Source of the DNA: an uncultured Allosphingosinicella sp.
GTDB taxonomy: Bacteria > Pseudomonadota > Alphaproteobacteria > Sphingomonadales > Sphingomonadaceae
Assembly (NCBI GenBank): GCA_934539295.1
Contig: CAKTCN010000024.1
Span: 1-56,346 of the forward strand
Length of the DNA: 56,346 nt
Direction of reading: 5' to 3'
Position 1 is the first letter of the stretch; each line of letters starts with the position of its first letter. The notes below the pieces were generated by a model. That model did not search any database and was not told the origin of the DNA. It worked only from the letters and a program-made list of their open reading frames with translations. Positions 43,678 through 52,774 of this stretch are shown piece after piece. A program made the position numbers and the translations under genes.

Positions 43678-45993
43678 ATGATGTCGGGCTGGACGCGCAG
43701 AGCGGCGCTTGGGGCGGCGGTGGCTTCGGGCTTCGCGCCCCGCATCACCTGGGCGTCGACCGCATCGGTGCGGACAAGCCCCTTCCCGCTGTCGGCGGTC
43801 CGGCTGCGGCCGTCCATCTTCCTGGATGCACTGGCCGCAAACCAGCACTACCTCCTGTCGCTGGATGCCGATCGCTTTCTTCACAATTTCCACGCTGGTG
43901 CCGGCCTGCCGACCAAGGGTTCACCTTATGGCGGGTGGGAAGCGCGCGGCATCGCCGGCCACTCGCTCGGCCATTATCTCAGCGCCTTGTCGCTCATCCA
44001 TGCCCAGACGGGCGACACACGCTTTCGCGACCGCGCCGCGTATATTGTCGATGAACTGAGGGCGATCCAAGCCAGGCACGGTGACGGCTATGCGGGCGGC
44101 ACCACTGTCGAACGCGACGGCAAAACCGTGGATGGCAAGCGCGTCTATGAAGAACTGCGCGCCGGCCAGATCCGGTCCACCGGCTTCAGCCTCAATGAAG
44201 GCTGGGTGCCGCTCTATACCTATCACAAGGTATTCGCCGGCGCGCTCGACGCACACCGGCATGCCGGATTGACGGGCGGACTGGATGTCGCGCTTGGCCT
44301 TGGCGACTATCTCGGCCGGATCCTCGAAGGCCTCAGCGACGAGCAGATGCAGGACATCCTGCGCACCGAACATGGCGGCCTGGTCGAATCCTATGCCGAA
44401 CTGTTCGCGCGCACCGGCGATCGGCGCTGGCTGTCCCTGTCCGATCGCATGCGACACCACGCGATCGTCGACCCGCTCTCGGCCGGGCGCGACGAACTGG
44501 CCGGCAAGCATGCCAATACCCAGATACCCAAGATCGTCGGCGACGCCCGCCTGCACGAACTGACCGGCGATCCCGAACCTGCCCGCGTCGCCCGCTTCTT
44601 CTGGAACACCGTCACCCGCGATCACAGCTACGTGATCGGCGGCAATTCGGACCACGAACATTTCGGACTTCCGCGCAGGCTTGCCGACCGGTTGGACCAG
44701 CAGACGTGCGAGGCGTGCAACACCTACAACATGCTGCGCCTCACCCGGCACCTCCATGGCTGGAGCGGCGAGGCGGCGCTGTTCGACTTCTACGAGCGTG
44801 CGCACCTCAACCACATCATGAGCCAGCAGGACCCGCAGACGGGCATGTTCACCTATTTCACGGCGCTGGCGCCGGGCATGGGGCGGACCTACTCCAGCCC
44901 CACTGAGGATTTCTGGTGCTGTGTCGGCTCCGGCATGGAGAGCCATTCCAAGCATGGCGAGAGCATCTACTGGCGGCGCGGCGACGGCGTCGCGATCAAC
45001 CTCTATTATGCATCCACCCTGGATGCGCCGGAGGCGGCACTCGACATGGACACGGCCTTCCCGCTCGGCGACACGGTGCGCATCGCCGTGAAGAAGGCGC
45101 CGCCTGCGCTGTCGCTGCGTATTCCCGGCTGGTGCGACGCGCCCCTGGCGAAGGTGAACGGCGAAACGGCCGGCGTTCGGGAAAATGGCTATCTTGTCCT
45201 TCGGCAGCTCAAGGCGGGGGACCGGATCGACCTGGCCCTGCCGATGGCGATAAGGATCGAAACCATGCCGGACGACCCCCGGGTCATCGCCTTTCTCAGC
45301 GGCCCGCTGGTGCTCGCCGGCGACCTCGGCCCGAACGAAGGCGGTCTGTGGGAGAATGTCGATCCGGCCCTCGTCACTGACGCTGCGCAGCCGCGGCTTG
45401 CGGGCGCCGGAGGGCTGCACGCCTACCGCCTCGGCAGTCAGGGGCGTCCCGGTGACCTCCAGCTTCGCCCCTTCTTCAACCAATATCGCAATCGGACGGC
45501 CGTCTACTTCCGCCGCTTCGGCGAGGCGGAATGGGCGACGGAACGCGTCGGCCTGGAACGCGCCGCGCGCGAGCGGGCGGAACTTGCCGCCCGCACGGTG
45601 GACCTCATCCGCCTGGGCGAACAGCAGCCGGAGGTCGATCACGGTTTCGCCGGCCAGGGCGACAGCGCGACGGTGCCGCACATCGTCGATCGCAGCCGCA
45701 TCGTGAACAAAGGCTGGTTCGAGTTCGACCTCGCGACCGCCCCGGGTCCGCTGGCCCTGCAGGTAACCTATGGCGGGCGGCAGCGTGACAAGGATTTCCG
45801 CCTGCTCGCTAACGGCAGGCTGCTGGCGCGAGAGACGCTGCCCGGTGCGCCAACGGTTACACGCAACGTCCGCACCTATGACCTGCCGCCCGATCTGGCC
45901 CGGGATGGCAAGGTGCGCATCCGCTTCGAAGCCGACGGCAGGCAGGGAGTCGAGGTCTATATGGTGCGCATGCTTCGGCAGCAGGGGGCGTGA
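43678..45993 (+). CDS. GH127-family (DUF1680) glycoside hydrolase
   Basis: 771 residues from the ATG at 43678 (AAGGAGAG upstream). A twin-arginine-like signal (MMSGWTRRAALGAAVASG) implies export. The alpha/alpha barrel has the family's GGWEARGIAGHSLGHYLSALSLIHAQTGD, the C-rich segment EACNTYNMLRLTRHLHGW and the FWCCVGSGMESHSKHGESIYW motif, which in characterised GH127 beta-L-arabinofuranosidases supplies zinc-binding and nucleophilic cysteines. It probably removes beta-linked arabinofuranose from plant glycans. It overlaps the next open frame at TGA/ATG and is first in the arabinoside operon. Confidence 0.92.
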   Translation: MMSGWTRRAALGAAVASGFAPRITWASTASVRTSPFPLSAVRLRPSIFLDALAANQHYLLSLDADRFLHNFHAGAGLPTKGSPYGGWEARGIAGHSLGHYLSALSLIHAQTGDTRFRDRAAYIVDELRAIQARHGDGYAGGTTVERDGKTVDGKRVYEELRAGQIRSTGFSLNEGWVPLYTYHKVFAGALDAHRHAGLTGGLDVALGLGDYLGRILEGLSDEQMQDILRTEHGGLVESYAELFARTGDRRWLSLSDRMRHHAIVDPLSAGRDELAGKHANTQIPKIVGDARLHELTGDPEPARVARFFWNTVTRDHSYVIGGNSDHEHFGLPRRLADRLDQQTCEACNTYNMLRLTRHLHGWSGEAALFDFYERAHLNHIMSQQDPQTGMFTYFTALAPGMGRTYSSPTEDFWCCVGSGMESHSKHGESIYWRRGDGVAINLYYASTLDAPEAALDMDTAFPLGDTVRIAVKKAPPALSLRIPGWCDAPLAKVNGETAGVRENGYLVLRQLKAGDRIDLALPMAIRIETMPDDPRVIAFLSGPLVLAGDLGPNEGGLWENVDPALVTDAAQPRLAGAGGLHAYRLGSQGRPGDLQLRPFFNQYRNRTAVYFRRFGEAEWATERVGLERAARERAELAARTVDLIRLGEQQPEVDHGFAGQGDSATVPHIVDRSRIVNKGWFEFDLATAPGPLALQVTYGGRQRDKDFRLLANGRLLARETLPGAPTVTRNVRTYDLPPDLARDGKVRIRFEADGRQGVEVYMVRMLRQQGA

Positions 45994-46013
45994 TGCGAGA
46001 TATGGAGACGATA

Positions 46014-46961
46014 ATGAAACTGACAGTTGCCGCCCTCCTGGCTCTCACCGCATCCGCCGCGCAGGCACAGGCACCGGTGCCGATATCGGATCGCTTCAAT
46101 GCCGACCCGTCGCCGCACGTTTTCGGCGGGCGCTATTACGTCTACGCCACGGACGACGCGTCGAACAGCGGCACCTATTGGGACTCCACGGCCTGGCGGC
46201 TCTACACATCGGGCGATCTCGAAAAGTGGACGGATGCGGGCGCGCCGCTCGACGTTCGCGTGTTCAAATGGGCAAGGCCGGATGCCAAGGCGTGGGCACC
46301 CGAAGCGGTGGAGCGTAACGGCAAATACTTCTTCTACGCCCCGATCGGGGGCGACAAGATCGGTGTCGCGGTCGCCTCCAGGCCGGAGGGGCCTTTCATC
46401 GATGCCCGCAGCGATGCCCTGATCGACAAGGCCCGCGATGCGAATGCCGGCGCCGAGCCGATCGACCCGGCCGTCTTCATCGACGAAGATGGCCAGGCCT
46501 ACCTCATGTTCGGCACCCGCGTGCCCAAGATCGTCAAGCTGAAGGCCGACATGGTCACGCTCGACGGGCCGATCGAGGATGTGAAGATCGAAGGCTTCCC
46601 TACTTCCGATCCCAAGAAGGCCTATGGCGAGGCGCCGTTTCTGCACAAACGCGACGGGCTCTATTACTTCACCTTCTCCACCGGCTGGCCGGGGCAGATC
46701 GTTTATGCCACTGCGCAATCGCCAATGGGCCCGTTCCGGTATCGCGGGGTGATACTCGATTATCTGAACATATCGACGAACCACCAGGCGATCCTCGAGC
46801 GGGACGGCAAGTCATGGCTTTTCTACCATGACAATCTCCTGCCCGGCGGCGGCAGCCATCGCCGGTCGATCACCCTCGCCCCCCTTATCTACGAACCCGA
46901 CGGTGCGATCCGGCAGGTGCCTCTCGCTCCCAGTCAGGTGAACAGGAAGATGCGTCGGTGA
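46014..46961 (+). CDS. GH43-family glycoside hydrolase
   Basis: 315 residues from the ATG at 46014, preceded by GGAGA; earlier in-frame starts at 45990-45993 overlap the GH127 stop. Signal peptide MKLTVAALLALTASAAQA. The five-bladed propeller carries the three GH43 acidic residues: base in FNADPSPHVFGG, modulator in PIDPAVFIDEDGQAYLMFG and general acid in KKAYGEAPFLHKRDGLYYF. It cleaves arabinofuranosides or xylosides in the periplasm; with GH127 upstream, an arabinose-containing substrate is likely. Confidence 0.93.
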   Translation: MKLTVAALLALTASAAQAQAPVPISDRFNADPSPHVFGGRYYVYATDDASNSGTYWDSTAWRLYTSGDLEKWTDAGAPLDVRVFKWARPDAKAWAPEAVERNGKYFFYAPIGGDKIGVAVASRPEGPFIDARSDALIDKARDANAGAEPIDPAVFIDEDGQAYLMFGTRVPKIVKLKADMVTLDGPIEDVKIEGFPTSDPKKAYGEAPFLHKRDGLYYFTFSTGWPGQIVYATAQSPMGPFRYRGVILDYLNISTNHQAILERDGKSWLFYHDNLLPGGGSHRRSITLAPLIYEPDGAIRQVPLAPSQVNRKMRR

Positions 46962-47276
46962 CGTTCGGCCTGCTCATTGCCGCCGGCCTGTCGGCACTCG
47001 CCGCCCAGCCTGCCTCGCCTCCGGCCGGTGGGCCCGGTTCCAATCCGATCATCCTCGACAGGTTGACGGCCGATCCTGCAGCGCTGGTCGTGGGCGATCG
47101 GGTCTATCTCTACGTGGGACGTGATCTTCTACCATGACGGCGCCTGGCAGATAGACGGGCAGAAAGGCAGCAGCCATCGCCACGCCGTGGGGGTCGAGTA
47201 TCTCCTTTACAATCCGGATGGCACGATCCGCCCGATCCTGCAGACAGAAGCGGGCGTGTCCGTTCCGGCCCGCTGA
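46958..47276 (+). pseudogene. Internally deleted GH43 remnant
   Basis: A GTG at 46958 (overlapping the previous stop) opens a frame with signal peptide (MTFGLLIAAGLSALAA) and a GH43 N-terminus (NPIILDRLTADPAALVVGDRVYLYVG), ending at TGA 47135-47137 after 59 codons. From about 47117 another frame reads the C-terminal end of a GH43 (DVIFYHDGAWQ…GSSHRHAVGVEYLLYNPDGTIRP…), homologous to the last part of the intact gene upstream, stopping at 47274-47276. The catalytic middle, roughly 200 codons, is missing. It is a second GH43 gene destroyed by an internal deletion, still in its operon position. Confidence 0.82.
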
Positions 47277-47435
47277 CCACGTGCAATTGGCGGATTATGC
47301 CTTTAAGCAGCGGAGCCGGGAGCGGATCCACGGGGCTAGGCGGCCCCGCCGCAACGCAGGAGTGGGGTACTGGACGCTGGGGGCATAAAGCCGGCGGGCG
47401 GAGCGCAGCTGGGTGGTGCGCGCAGGTCCGGATCA

Positions 47436-49943
47436 TTGGCCAACAGGATCGGCCGCGCCATCGTGCTGTGGTGCGTCGCCGCCACCATCGCCGCGACCAC
47501 CATCGGCTATTTCGTCGTCGCGGCCCGTATCGAGCGCCAGGCGGTCGAGACCCTGTCCAACTATATCGAACAGCGCGGCAGGACGGAGAGCCTGCTGTTC
47601 GAGACGGCCGAGGCCAATCTCGCCCTGTTCGGCGCCCGCTTCCGCGAAGCCTATCGCAACCGGCAGGCATTCCGGGACGAGCGGTTCGGCGACTATTTCT
47701 TCGCGGACGAAGATGGCGCCGTGCGTATGCGCCAGGAACATTTCAGCGGCGTTCCCGACGAACATGGTAATGTTCAAAAGGGCCTGTCGGGCTTTATCGG
47801 GCGCAAGCGGGGTGCGCTTACGCCTGAATTCCAGCGTCGGTTGATTATCGGCTATCACCTGCTCGGCCAGTTCGGCCCCGCATGGGCGAGCCAGTTCGCC
47901 AACCTCCACGTCAGCTATCCCGAAAACGCCTTGCTGATGCATTGGCCGCAGGAAGCCTGGGGGCTGCAGGCGGACCCCGATCTCGACATGACGGCGGGCG
48001 CGGTGATCAAGGCTACGCTGCAGCCGCACAATCCCCGCCGCACACCGGTCTGGAGCGGCCTCTACTACGATCTCACGGCCGGGAAGTGGGCGGTCACTTA
48101 CCAGCTGCCGGTCGATGAGGGCGGCCGGCATCTCGTCAATCCCAGTCACGACATCTTCCTGGACGGCCTGATCGAACGGCTGGGCCAGGGCGTGCCCGCG
48201 GGTGCCCGCAACCTCATCCTTGCGCCCAATGGCGACCTGGTGGCGCAGCCCGGGCGGATGAACGACATCCTGCAGCACAAGGGCGTGCTCAACGTGCGCG
48301 ATCTGGACGATCCGCAACTCACCGCCATTTACGACATGCTTGCCAGGGCGGGTGACCTCAGCGGCGGCAAGGTGATCAAGAGCGACACGCTGGACGCCTA
48401 TGTCGCGGCCACTCGCATCGCGGGGCCGGGCTGGTGGTACGTCACCGTTTACCCTTACCCGATCATCGCCGCCGACGCGCGCAGCACGGCGGGCGTGGTG
48501 CTGGTCGTCACCTTGCTCCTGTCGGCCGTCATCATGGCGGTCGTGCTGCTGGTGCTGAGGCTGCGGGTGTCGCGCCCGATGCGCCGCATGCGCCGCGCCG
48601 CCGAGGCGGTGGCCGGCGGTGAGTATCGCCGCGTCGCCGACAACGAGATGATGCTGCCCGACGGCGATGACGAGGTCGGCGTGCTCGCCCGCTCCTTCCG
48701 CGACATGGCCGCGCGGGTGGACGATCACAGCCGCCGGCTGGAAGCCACCGTCGCCGCCCGCACGCGCGAGCTCGAGCGGGCAAAAGGCGAACTCGAAACC
48801 CTCCTCAACGAGCGCGAGGCGCTGCACGCCCGCTACCAGCAGGCGGTCGGCTTCATCGCCATGGTGGAGGGGCCGCAGCACCTGTTCACCTTCGCCAACC
48901 TCGCCTTCCAGACATTCGTGGGCAGGCGCGACATGATCGGCCGTCCCGTCGCCGACGTGCTGCCCGAACTTGCCGGGTCAAGGCTGCGCGATGCTCTCGA
49001 CCAGGTCTACGCCAGTGGCGAACCACTGGTCAGCGCCGCGCTCCCGCTGCGGGTGGAGGCGCCTGACGGCAGCGTCACCAAGGTCTATGTGGACGCGGTG
49101 TCGCAGCCGATCCACAACCCGGCGGGCGACGTGGTCGGCGTGTTCTTCGAAGGGCATGACGTAACCGAACAGCGGCGTGCCCAGGAAAAGATCGTCACCC
49201 TTCAGGCGCAGCTGATCCACCTGTCGCGGGTCAGCGCGATGGGCACGATGGGCACCACCCTCGCCCACGAGCTCAATCAGCCGCTCGCCGCCATCGCTAA
49301 TTACTCGGCGGCGCTTCGCAAGGCGATCGGCCGGACCCAGGTGGATGACCGCATCCGCGAGATGGTGGATGCGATCGTCCGCACCTCGCTGCGCGCGGGC
49401 GAGGTCATCCGCAGCCTGCGCCGGCTGACGGGGCGAGAGGCCGGGCGCATCAATACGACCGATCTTGCCACTCTCGTCAGCGAGTCATGCTCGCTTGCGC
49501 TGCTCGACGCCCCGGCCGGCGCATCGATCGACGCCGGCGCACTGGTGGATGTGACGATCGATGCCGACCCGGTCCAGATCCAGCAGGTGCTGCTCAACCT
49601 GCTCCGCAACGCCTTCGAGGCATCGGAAGCGGACAGCCACGCCGTCAGGATCGTGTCGAAACTGGACGGAGGAGCGGTCATCGTCTGCGTGGAGGATCAG
49701 GGCCCCGGAATCTCTTCGGAGGCCTTTCCGCAGCTGTTCGATTCCTTTTATTCCACCAAGCCTTCCGGCACCGGCATCGGCCTGTCGATAAGCCGCACGA
49801 TCATCGAGGCGCATGACGGCACCCTCTGGGCCGAAAACCGGGAGGGCGGCGGTGCCAGCTTCTGCTTCCGCCTGCCCGTCACCGTGCCAAGCGCCCGGCG
49901 CGGCATGTCGCCGCCACCCGCTAAAGCGATTGATGAGGGTTAG
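47436..49943 (+). CDS. Membrane sensor histidine kinase with PAS domain, orphan
   Basis: 835 residues from a TTG start. Two transmembrane helices (IVLWCVAATIAATTIGYFVVAA and TAGVVLVVTLLLSAVIMAVVLLVL near residue 350) enclose a large periplasmic sensor region; a HAMP domain, coiled coil and PAS domain follow. The kinase core has LAHELNQPLAAIANYS (H611), NLLRNAFEAS, EDQGPGIS and GTGIGLSISRTIIEAHDG, the FixL/NtrB-like HPK4 type. No receiver domain and no response-regulator gene is adjacent. Arabinoside hydrolase genes lie upstream, but a link is unproven. Confidence 0.92.
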   Translation: MANRIGRAIVLWCVAATIAATTIGYFVVAARIERQAVETLSNYIEQRGRTESLLFETAEANLALFGARFREAYRNRQAFRDERFGDYFFADEDGAVRMRQEHFSGVPDEHGNVQKGLSGFIGRKRGALTPEFQRRLIIGYHLLGQFGPAWASQFANLHVSYPENALLMHWPQEAWGLQADPDLDMTAGAVIKATLQPHNPRRTPVWSGLYYDLTAGKWAVTYQLPVDEGGRHLVNPSHDIFLDGLIERLGQGVPAGARNLILAPNGDLVAQPGRMNDILQHKGVLNVRDLDDPQLTAIYDMLARAGDLSGGKVIKSDTLDAYVAATRIAGPGWWYVTVYPYPIIAADARSTAGVVLVVTLLLSAVIMAVVLLVLRLRVSRPMRRMRRAAEAVAGGEYRRVADNEMMLPDGDDEVGVLARSFRDMAARVDDHSRRLEATVAARTRELERAKGELETLLNEREALHARYQQAVGFIAMVEGPQHLFTFANLAFQTFVGRRDMIGRPVADVLPELAGSRLRDALDQVYASGEPLVSAALPLRVEAPDGSVTKVYVDAVSQPIHNPAGDVVGVFFEGHDVTEQRRAQEKIVTLQAQLIHLSRVSAMGTMGTTLAHELNQPLAAIANYSAALRKAIGRTQVDDRIREMVDAIVRTSLRAGEVIRSLRRLTGREAGRINTTDLATLVSESCSLALLDAPAGASIDAGALVDVTIDADPVQIQQVLLNLLRNAFEASEADSHAVRIVSKLDGGAVIVCVEDQGPGISSEAFPQLFDSFYSTKPSGTGIGLSISRTIIEAHDGTLWAENREGGGASFCFRLPVTVPSARRGMSPPPAKAIDEG

Positions 49944-49946
49944 TTG

Positions 49947-50210
49947 ATGCAACCCGCGATGGTGCTGCGGGATTACACCAACATGCCTACTTTCCTTCTT
50001 CGTCTCAAAACACCCCGCAACACCGTGGTTCACGAGGTACGCTCCGAACATCCCAATGCCGCCTCCGCCCTCGCCGATGCGGGCGTGCTGGTCCGGCAGC
50101 TGCTTGCCGCGCCGGCGGCACCCGACATCAATTGCCGCCTCGATGTGGAAGACCAGTCCGGGCGGCCGGTTGCACGGCTGCTGCTGCGCGAAGAGATGGC
50201 GCTCTGCTGA
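49947..50210 (+). CDS. Small hypothetical protein (DUF6894-like)
   Basis: 87 residues from the ATG at 49947, which has GAGGG about 9 bp upstream; the ATG at 49983 (MPTFLLRLKTP…) is an alternative. The beta-strand start, the ASALADAGVLVRQLL helix and the ending LDVEDQSGRPVARLLL resemble the small DUF6894 proteins of alphaproteobacteria, but the match is from memory. It begins 3 bp after the kinase stop and is probably cotranscribed. Confidence 0.6.
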   Translation: MQPAMVLRDYTNMPTFLLRLKTPRNTVVHEVRSEHPNAASALADAGVLVRQLLAAPAAPDINCRLDVEDQSGRPVARLLLREEMALC

Positions 50211-50250
50211 CCCGCCCGGTCGGCTGAGGTAAAGCGGGCTGGGCGTCCTG

Positions 50251-50340
50251 CAATGACCCTGCTCGACAGGTTCGGACCTTCACGGATCGTGCGCGGATCG
50301 GCATAGGGGCGCCAACGACCCGCGAACGACAGGGTCATTG
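50251..50340. promoter_or_regulatory. 11-bp inverted repeat before mmsA
   Basis: CAATGACCCTG (50251-50261) and CAGGGTCATTG (50330-50340) are exact inverted repeats 68 bp apart, the second ending 10 bp before the mmsA ATG. They may be paired operator sites or the ends of a large stem in the leader. Confidence 0.4.
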
Positions 50341-50350
50341 GAGAGTTCTC

Positions 50351-51850
50351 ATGCGATTGGTTCAGCACTTCATCGATGGCGCCTCGGCTACCCAAGGCGC
50401 GGGCCGCACCGGCGACATCTTCGACCCCTCGATCGGCAAGGTCCAGGCGCAGGTCGCGCTGGGCGACGCCACCACCCTCGAACAGGCCGTGGCCAGCGCC
50501 CGCGCCGCGCAGCCCGAATGGGCGGCGCTCAATCCGCAGCGCCGCGCCCGCGTCATGTTCCGCTTCAAGGAGCTGATCGAGGCGCATATGGACGAGCTCG
50601 CCGCGCTGCTGTCCAGCGAGCATGGCAAGGTGATCGCCGATTCCAAGGGCGACATCCAGCGCGGCCTGGAAGTGGTCGAGTTCGTCTGCGGCATCCCTCA
50701 CCTGCTGAAGGGCGAGTACACACAAGGTGCCGGCCCCGGCATCGACGTCTATTCGATGCGCCAGCCGCTGGGCATCGCGGCCGGCATCACGCCGTTCAAC
50801 TTTCCGGCGATGATCCCCTTGTGGATGGCGTCGGTCGCGATCGCCTGCGGTAACGCCTTCATCCTGAAGCCCTCCGAGCGCGACCCATCGGTGCCGGTGC
50901 GCCTCGCCGAACTGGCGATTGAGGCCGGCCTCCCCAAGGGCATCCTCAACGTCGTCCATGGCGACAAGGTGATGGTGGACGCGATCCTTGACCATCCCGA
51001 CATCAAGGCGGTGAGCTTCGTCGGCTCGTCCGACATCGCCCAGTACGTCTACGGACGCGGCGCGGCCAACGGGAAGCGCATGCAGTGCATGGGCGGGGCG
51101 AAGAACCACGGCATCATCATGCCCGACGCCGACCTCGACCAGGCCGTCGCCGACATCGTCGGCGCCGCCTATGGCTCGGCCGGCGAGCGCTGCATGGCGC
51201 TGCCCGTCGTCACCCCGGTGGGCGAGGAAACCGCCGAGCGCCTGCGCGCCAAATTGCTCGACGCCATCGCCGACCTGCGCGTGGGCGTTCCGACCGACCC
51301 CGATGCCCATTACGGCCCGGTGGTGAGCGCCCAGCACAAGGCGCGGGTTGAAAGCTACATCCAGATGGCGGTCGACGAAGGCGCCGAACTGGTCGTCGAC
51401 GGCCGCGGCCTGACGCTGCAGGGCCATGAGGACGGCTATTACCTCGGCCCAACCCTGCTCGACCGCGTGACGCCCGAAATGCAGAGTTACCAGGAAGAGA
51501 TTTTCGGCCCCGTCCTCCAGATCCTGCGTGCCGACACCTTCGAGGAAGCCGCCGCCCACCCGACTCGCCACCAATATGGCAACGGTGTCGCGATCTTCAC
51601 CCGCAACGGTGATTTCGCGCGGCGGTTCGCCGCCAGCGTGGAGGTCGGCATGGTCGGCATCAACGTGCCGATTCCCGTGCCGGTGGCATATCACAGCTTC
51701 GGCGGCTGGAAGCGGTCAGGCTTTGGCGACCTCGACCAGTACGGCCTCGACGGCATCCGCTTCTACACCCGCACCAAGAAGGTCACACAACGCTGGCCCG
51801 ACGGCGGCGCGGTGGCGGACCAGAGCTTCGTCATCCCCACGATGCGGTGA
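50351..51850 (+). CDS. mmsA: CoA-acylating methylmalonate-semialdehyde dehydrogenase
   Basis: 499 residues, the typical MmsA length. Catalytic cysteine is in YGSAGERCMALPV (C281) within the CoA-acylating ALDH family signature; ITPFNFPAMIPLWM and KPSERDPSVP form the NAD-binding region, and PVPVAYHSFGGWKRSGFGD is the conserved C-terminal segment. It converts methylmalonate semialdehyde (from valine) or malonate semialdehyde to propionyl-CoA or acetyl-CoA with NAD+ and CoA. GGAGAG precedes the start. Propionyl-CoA produced here would feed the PccB/epimerase/mutase genes downstream. Confidence 0.96.
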   Translation: MRLVQHFIDGASATQGAGRTGDIFDPSIGKVQAQVALGDATTLEQAVASARAAQPEWAALNPQRRARVMFRFKELIEAHMDELAALLSSEHGKVIADSKGDIQRGLEVVEFVCGIPHLLKGEYTQGAGPGIDVYSMRQPLGIAAGITPFNFPAMIPLWMASVAIACGNAFILKPSERDPSVPVRLAELAIEAGLPKGILNVVHGDKVMVDAILDHPDIKAVSFVGSSDIAQYVYGRGAANGKRMQCMGGAKNHGIIMPDADLDQAVADIVGAAYGSAGERCMALPVVTPVGEETAERLRAKLLDAIADLRVGVPTDPDAHYGPVVSAQHKARVESYIQMAVDEGAELVVDGRGLTLQGHEDGYYLGPTLLDRVTPEMQSYQEEIFGPVLQILRADTFEEAAAHPTRHQYGNGVAIFTRNGDFARRFAASVEVGMVGINVPIPVPVAYHSFGGWKRSGFGDLDQYGLDGIRFYTRTKKVTQRWPDGGAVADQSFVIPTMR

Positions 51851-51878
51851 TCAGGGTCAGCAATCCTACCCTACCTAC

Positions 51879-51998
51879 CCGCTCATCCTGAGGAGCGACT
51901 GAGCGAAGTCGAAGGCCCGTCTCGAAGGACCGCTCGCAAGTGAGTGCGTCCTTCGAGAGGCCGTTTCGACAGGCTCAACGGCTCCTCAGGATGAGCGG
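51879..51998. repeat. Large palindromic repeat between convergent genes
   Basis: CCGCTCATCCTGAGGAGC (51879-51896) and GCTCCTCAGGATGAGCGG (51981-51998) are a perfect 18-bp inverted repeat. Inside, TCTCGAAGGAC (51920-51930) pairs with GTCCTTCGAGA (51948-51958). The structure is a strong cruciform between mmsA (+) and the SDR gene (-), suited to a bidirectional terminator, and belongs to a dispersed family with relatives at 20449 and 55115. Confidence 0.75.
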
Positions 51999-52017
51999 AA
52001 GGATTCTAGATTTCCGC

Positions 52018-52680
52018 TCAAACCCGCCCCGTCACCGGCACCAGCGCCCCCGTAACCGCCTCGGCCTGATCCGACAGCAGGAACGCGATCACCGCCGCAA
52101 GCTGCTCCGGCGTCACCCACTTGCCGAAGTCCGCATCCGGCATGTCGCGGCGGTTGGCGCCTGTGTCGATGATGCTGGGCAAAACCGCATTCACCCGCAC
52201 GCCCGCTTCCTTCAGCTCCTCCGCCATCGCCTCGGTCAGCCGCGCGACGCCCGCCTTGGACGCCGCATAGGCGCCCATTCCGGCCCCGGCTTTCACCGCA
52301 CCCGCCGCGCCGACGTTCACGATTGCCCCGCCCTGCACCTGCAACAAGGGCAGCAGCCCCTTGCTCGCCACCAGCGCCGTCTTCACGTTCATCTCGTACA
52401 TCCCGTCCCAGGTCGCGACATTGCCCTCGCCTACCGTCTCCCATGCAAACCCGCCGGCGACATTGACCAGCCCGTCGAGCCGCCCATGCTCGGCCCGGAT
52501 ATGCTCGCCCACCGCGCTCACCGCGCCTTCGTCCGTCAGGTCCACGCCGCCGATCGACCGCGCATCGGGCGCCTGGCCATGATGAACGCCCACCACGGTC
52601 CACCCGTCCTGCCGCAGCCGCGCGACTACCGCGCCGCCCAACGCTCCACCCGCTCCGGTCACCGCCACGATCCTGCTCAT
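52018..52680 (-). CDS. SDR-family oxidoreductase
   Basis: 220 residues from the ATG at 52680 (GAGGGAGA upstream). Rossmann motif [11 protein letters not shown] at the N-terminus, NVAGG in the middle and catalytic YAASK; the C-terminal [16 protein letters not shown] is typical. It is a short classical NAD(P)-dependent dehydrogenase; substrate unknown. It is divergent from pccB with a 94-bp gap. The larger frame to 53151 runs antisense through pccB and is not coding. Confidence 0.93.
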   Translation of the reverse strand: MSRIVAVTGAGGALGGAVVARLRQDGWTVVGVHHGQAPDARSIGGVDLTDEGAVSAVGEHIRAEHGRLDGLVNVAGGFAWETVGEGNVATWDGMYEMNVKTALVASKGLLPLLQVQGGAIVNVGAAGAVKAGAGMGAYAASKAGVARLTEAMAEELKEAGVRVNAVLPSIIDTGANRRDMPDADFGKWVTPEQLAAVIAFLLSDQAEAVTGALVPVTGRV

Positions 52681-52724
52681 GAACTTTTCTCCCTCTGCGT
52701 TGCACTGCCACAATCGCAATACAG

Positions 52725-52743
52725 CTTGCGTTGCCCAAGCAAG
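52725..52743. promoter_or_regulatory. Candidate operator between SDR and pccB
   Basis: CTTGC (52725-52729) and GCAAG (52739-52743) form a dyad around GTTGCCCAA in the 94-bp divergent gap. Another TTGC/GCAA pair lies nearby. It may bind a propionate-pathway regulator, but the arms are short. Confidence 0.28.
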
Positions 52744-52774
52744 GCTGGAATCTGCGCGGCCAGGAGGATCGCCT

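Noticed and set aside
43921..45681. A 586-codon minus-strand open frame opposite GH127
   Set aside because: Low-complexity translation without motifs, fully inside a confident gene.
47433..48881. A 482-codon minus-strand open frame opposite the orphan sensor kinase
   Set aside because: No motif; the plus strand has transmembrane, HAMP, PAS and kinase features.
50030..51694. A 554-codon minus-strand open frame opposite mmsA
   Set aside because: Same antisense effect; mmsA is certain from its catalytic motif and length.
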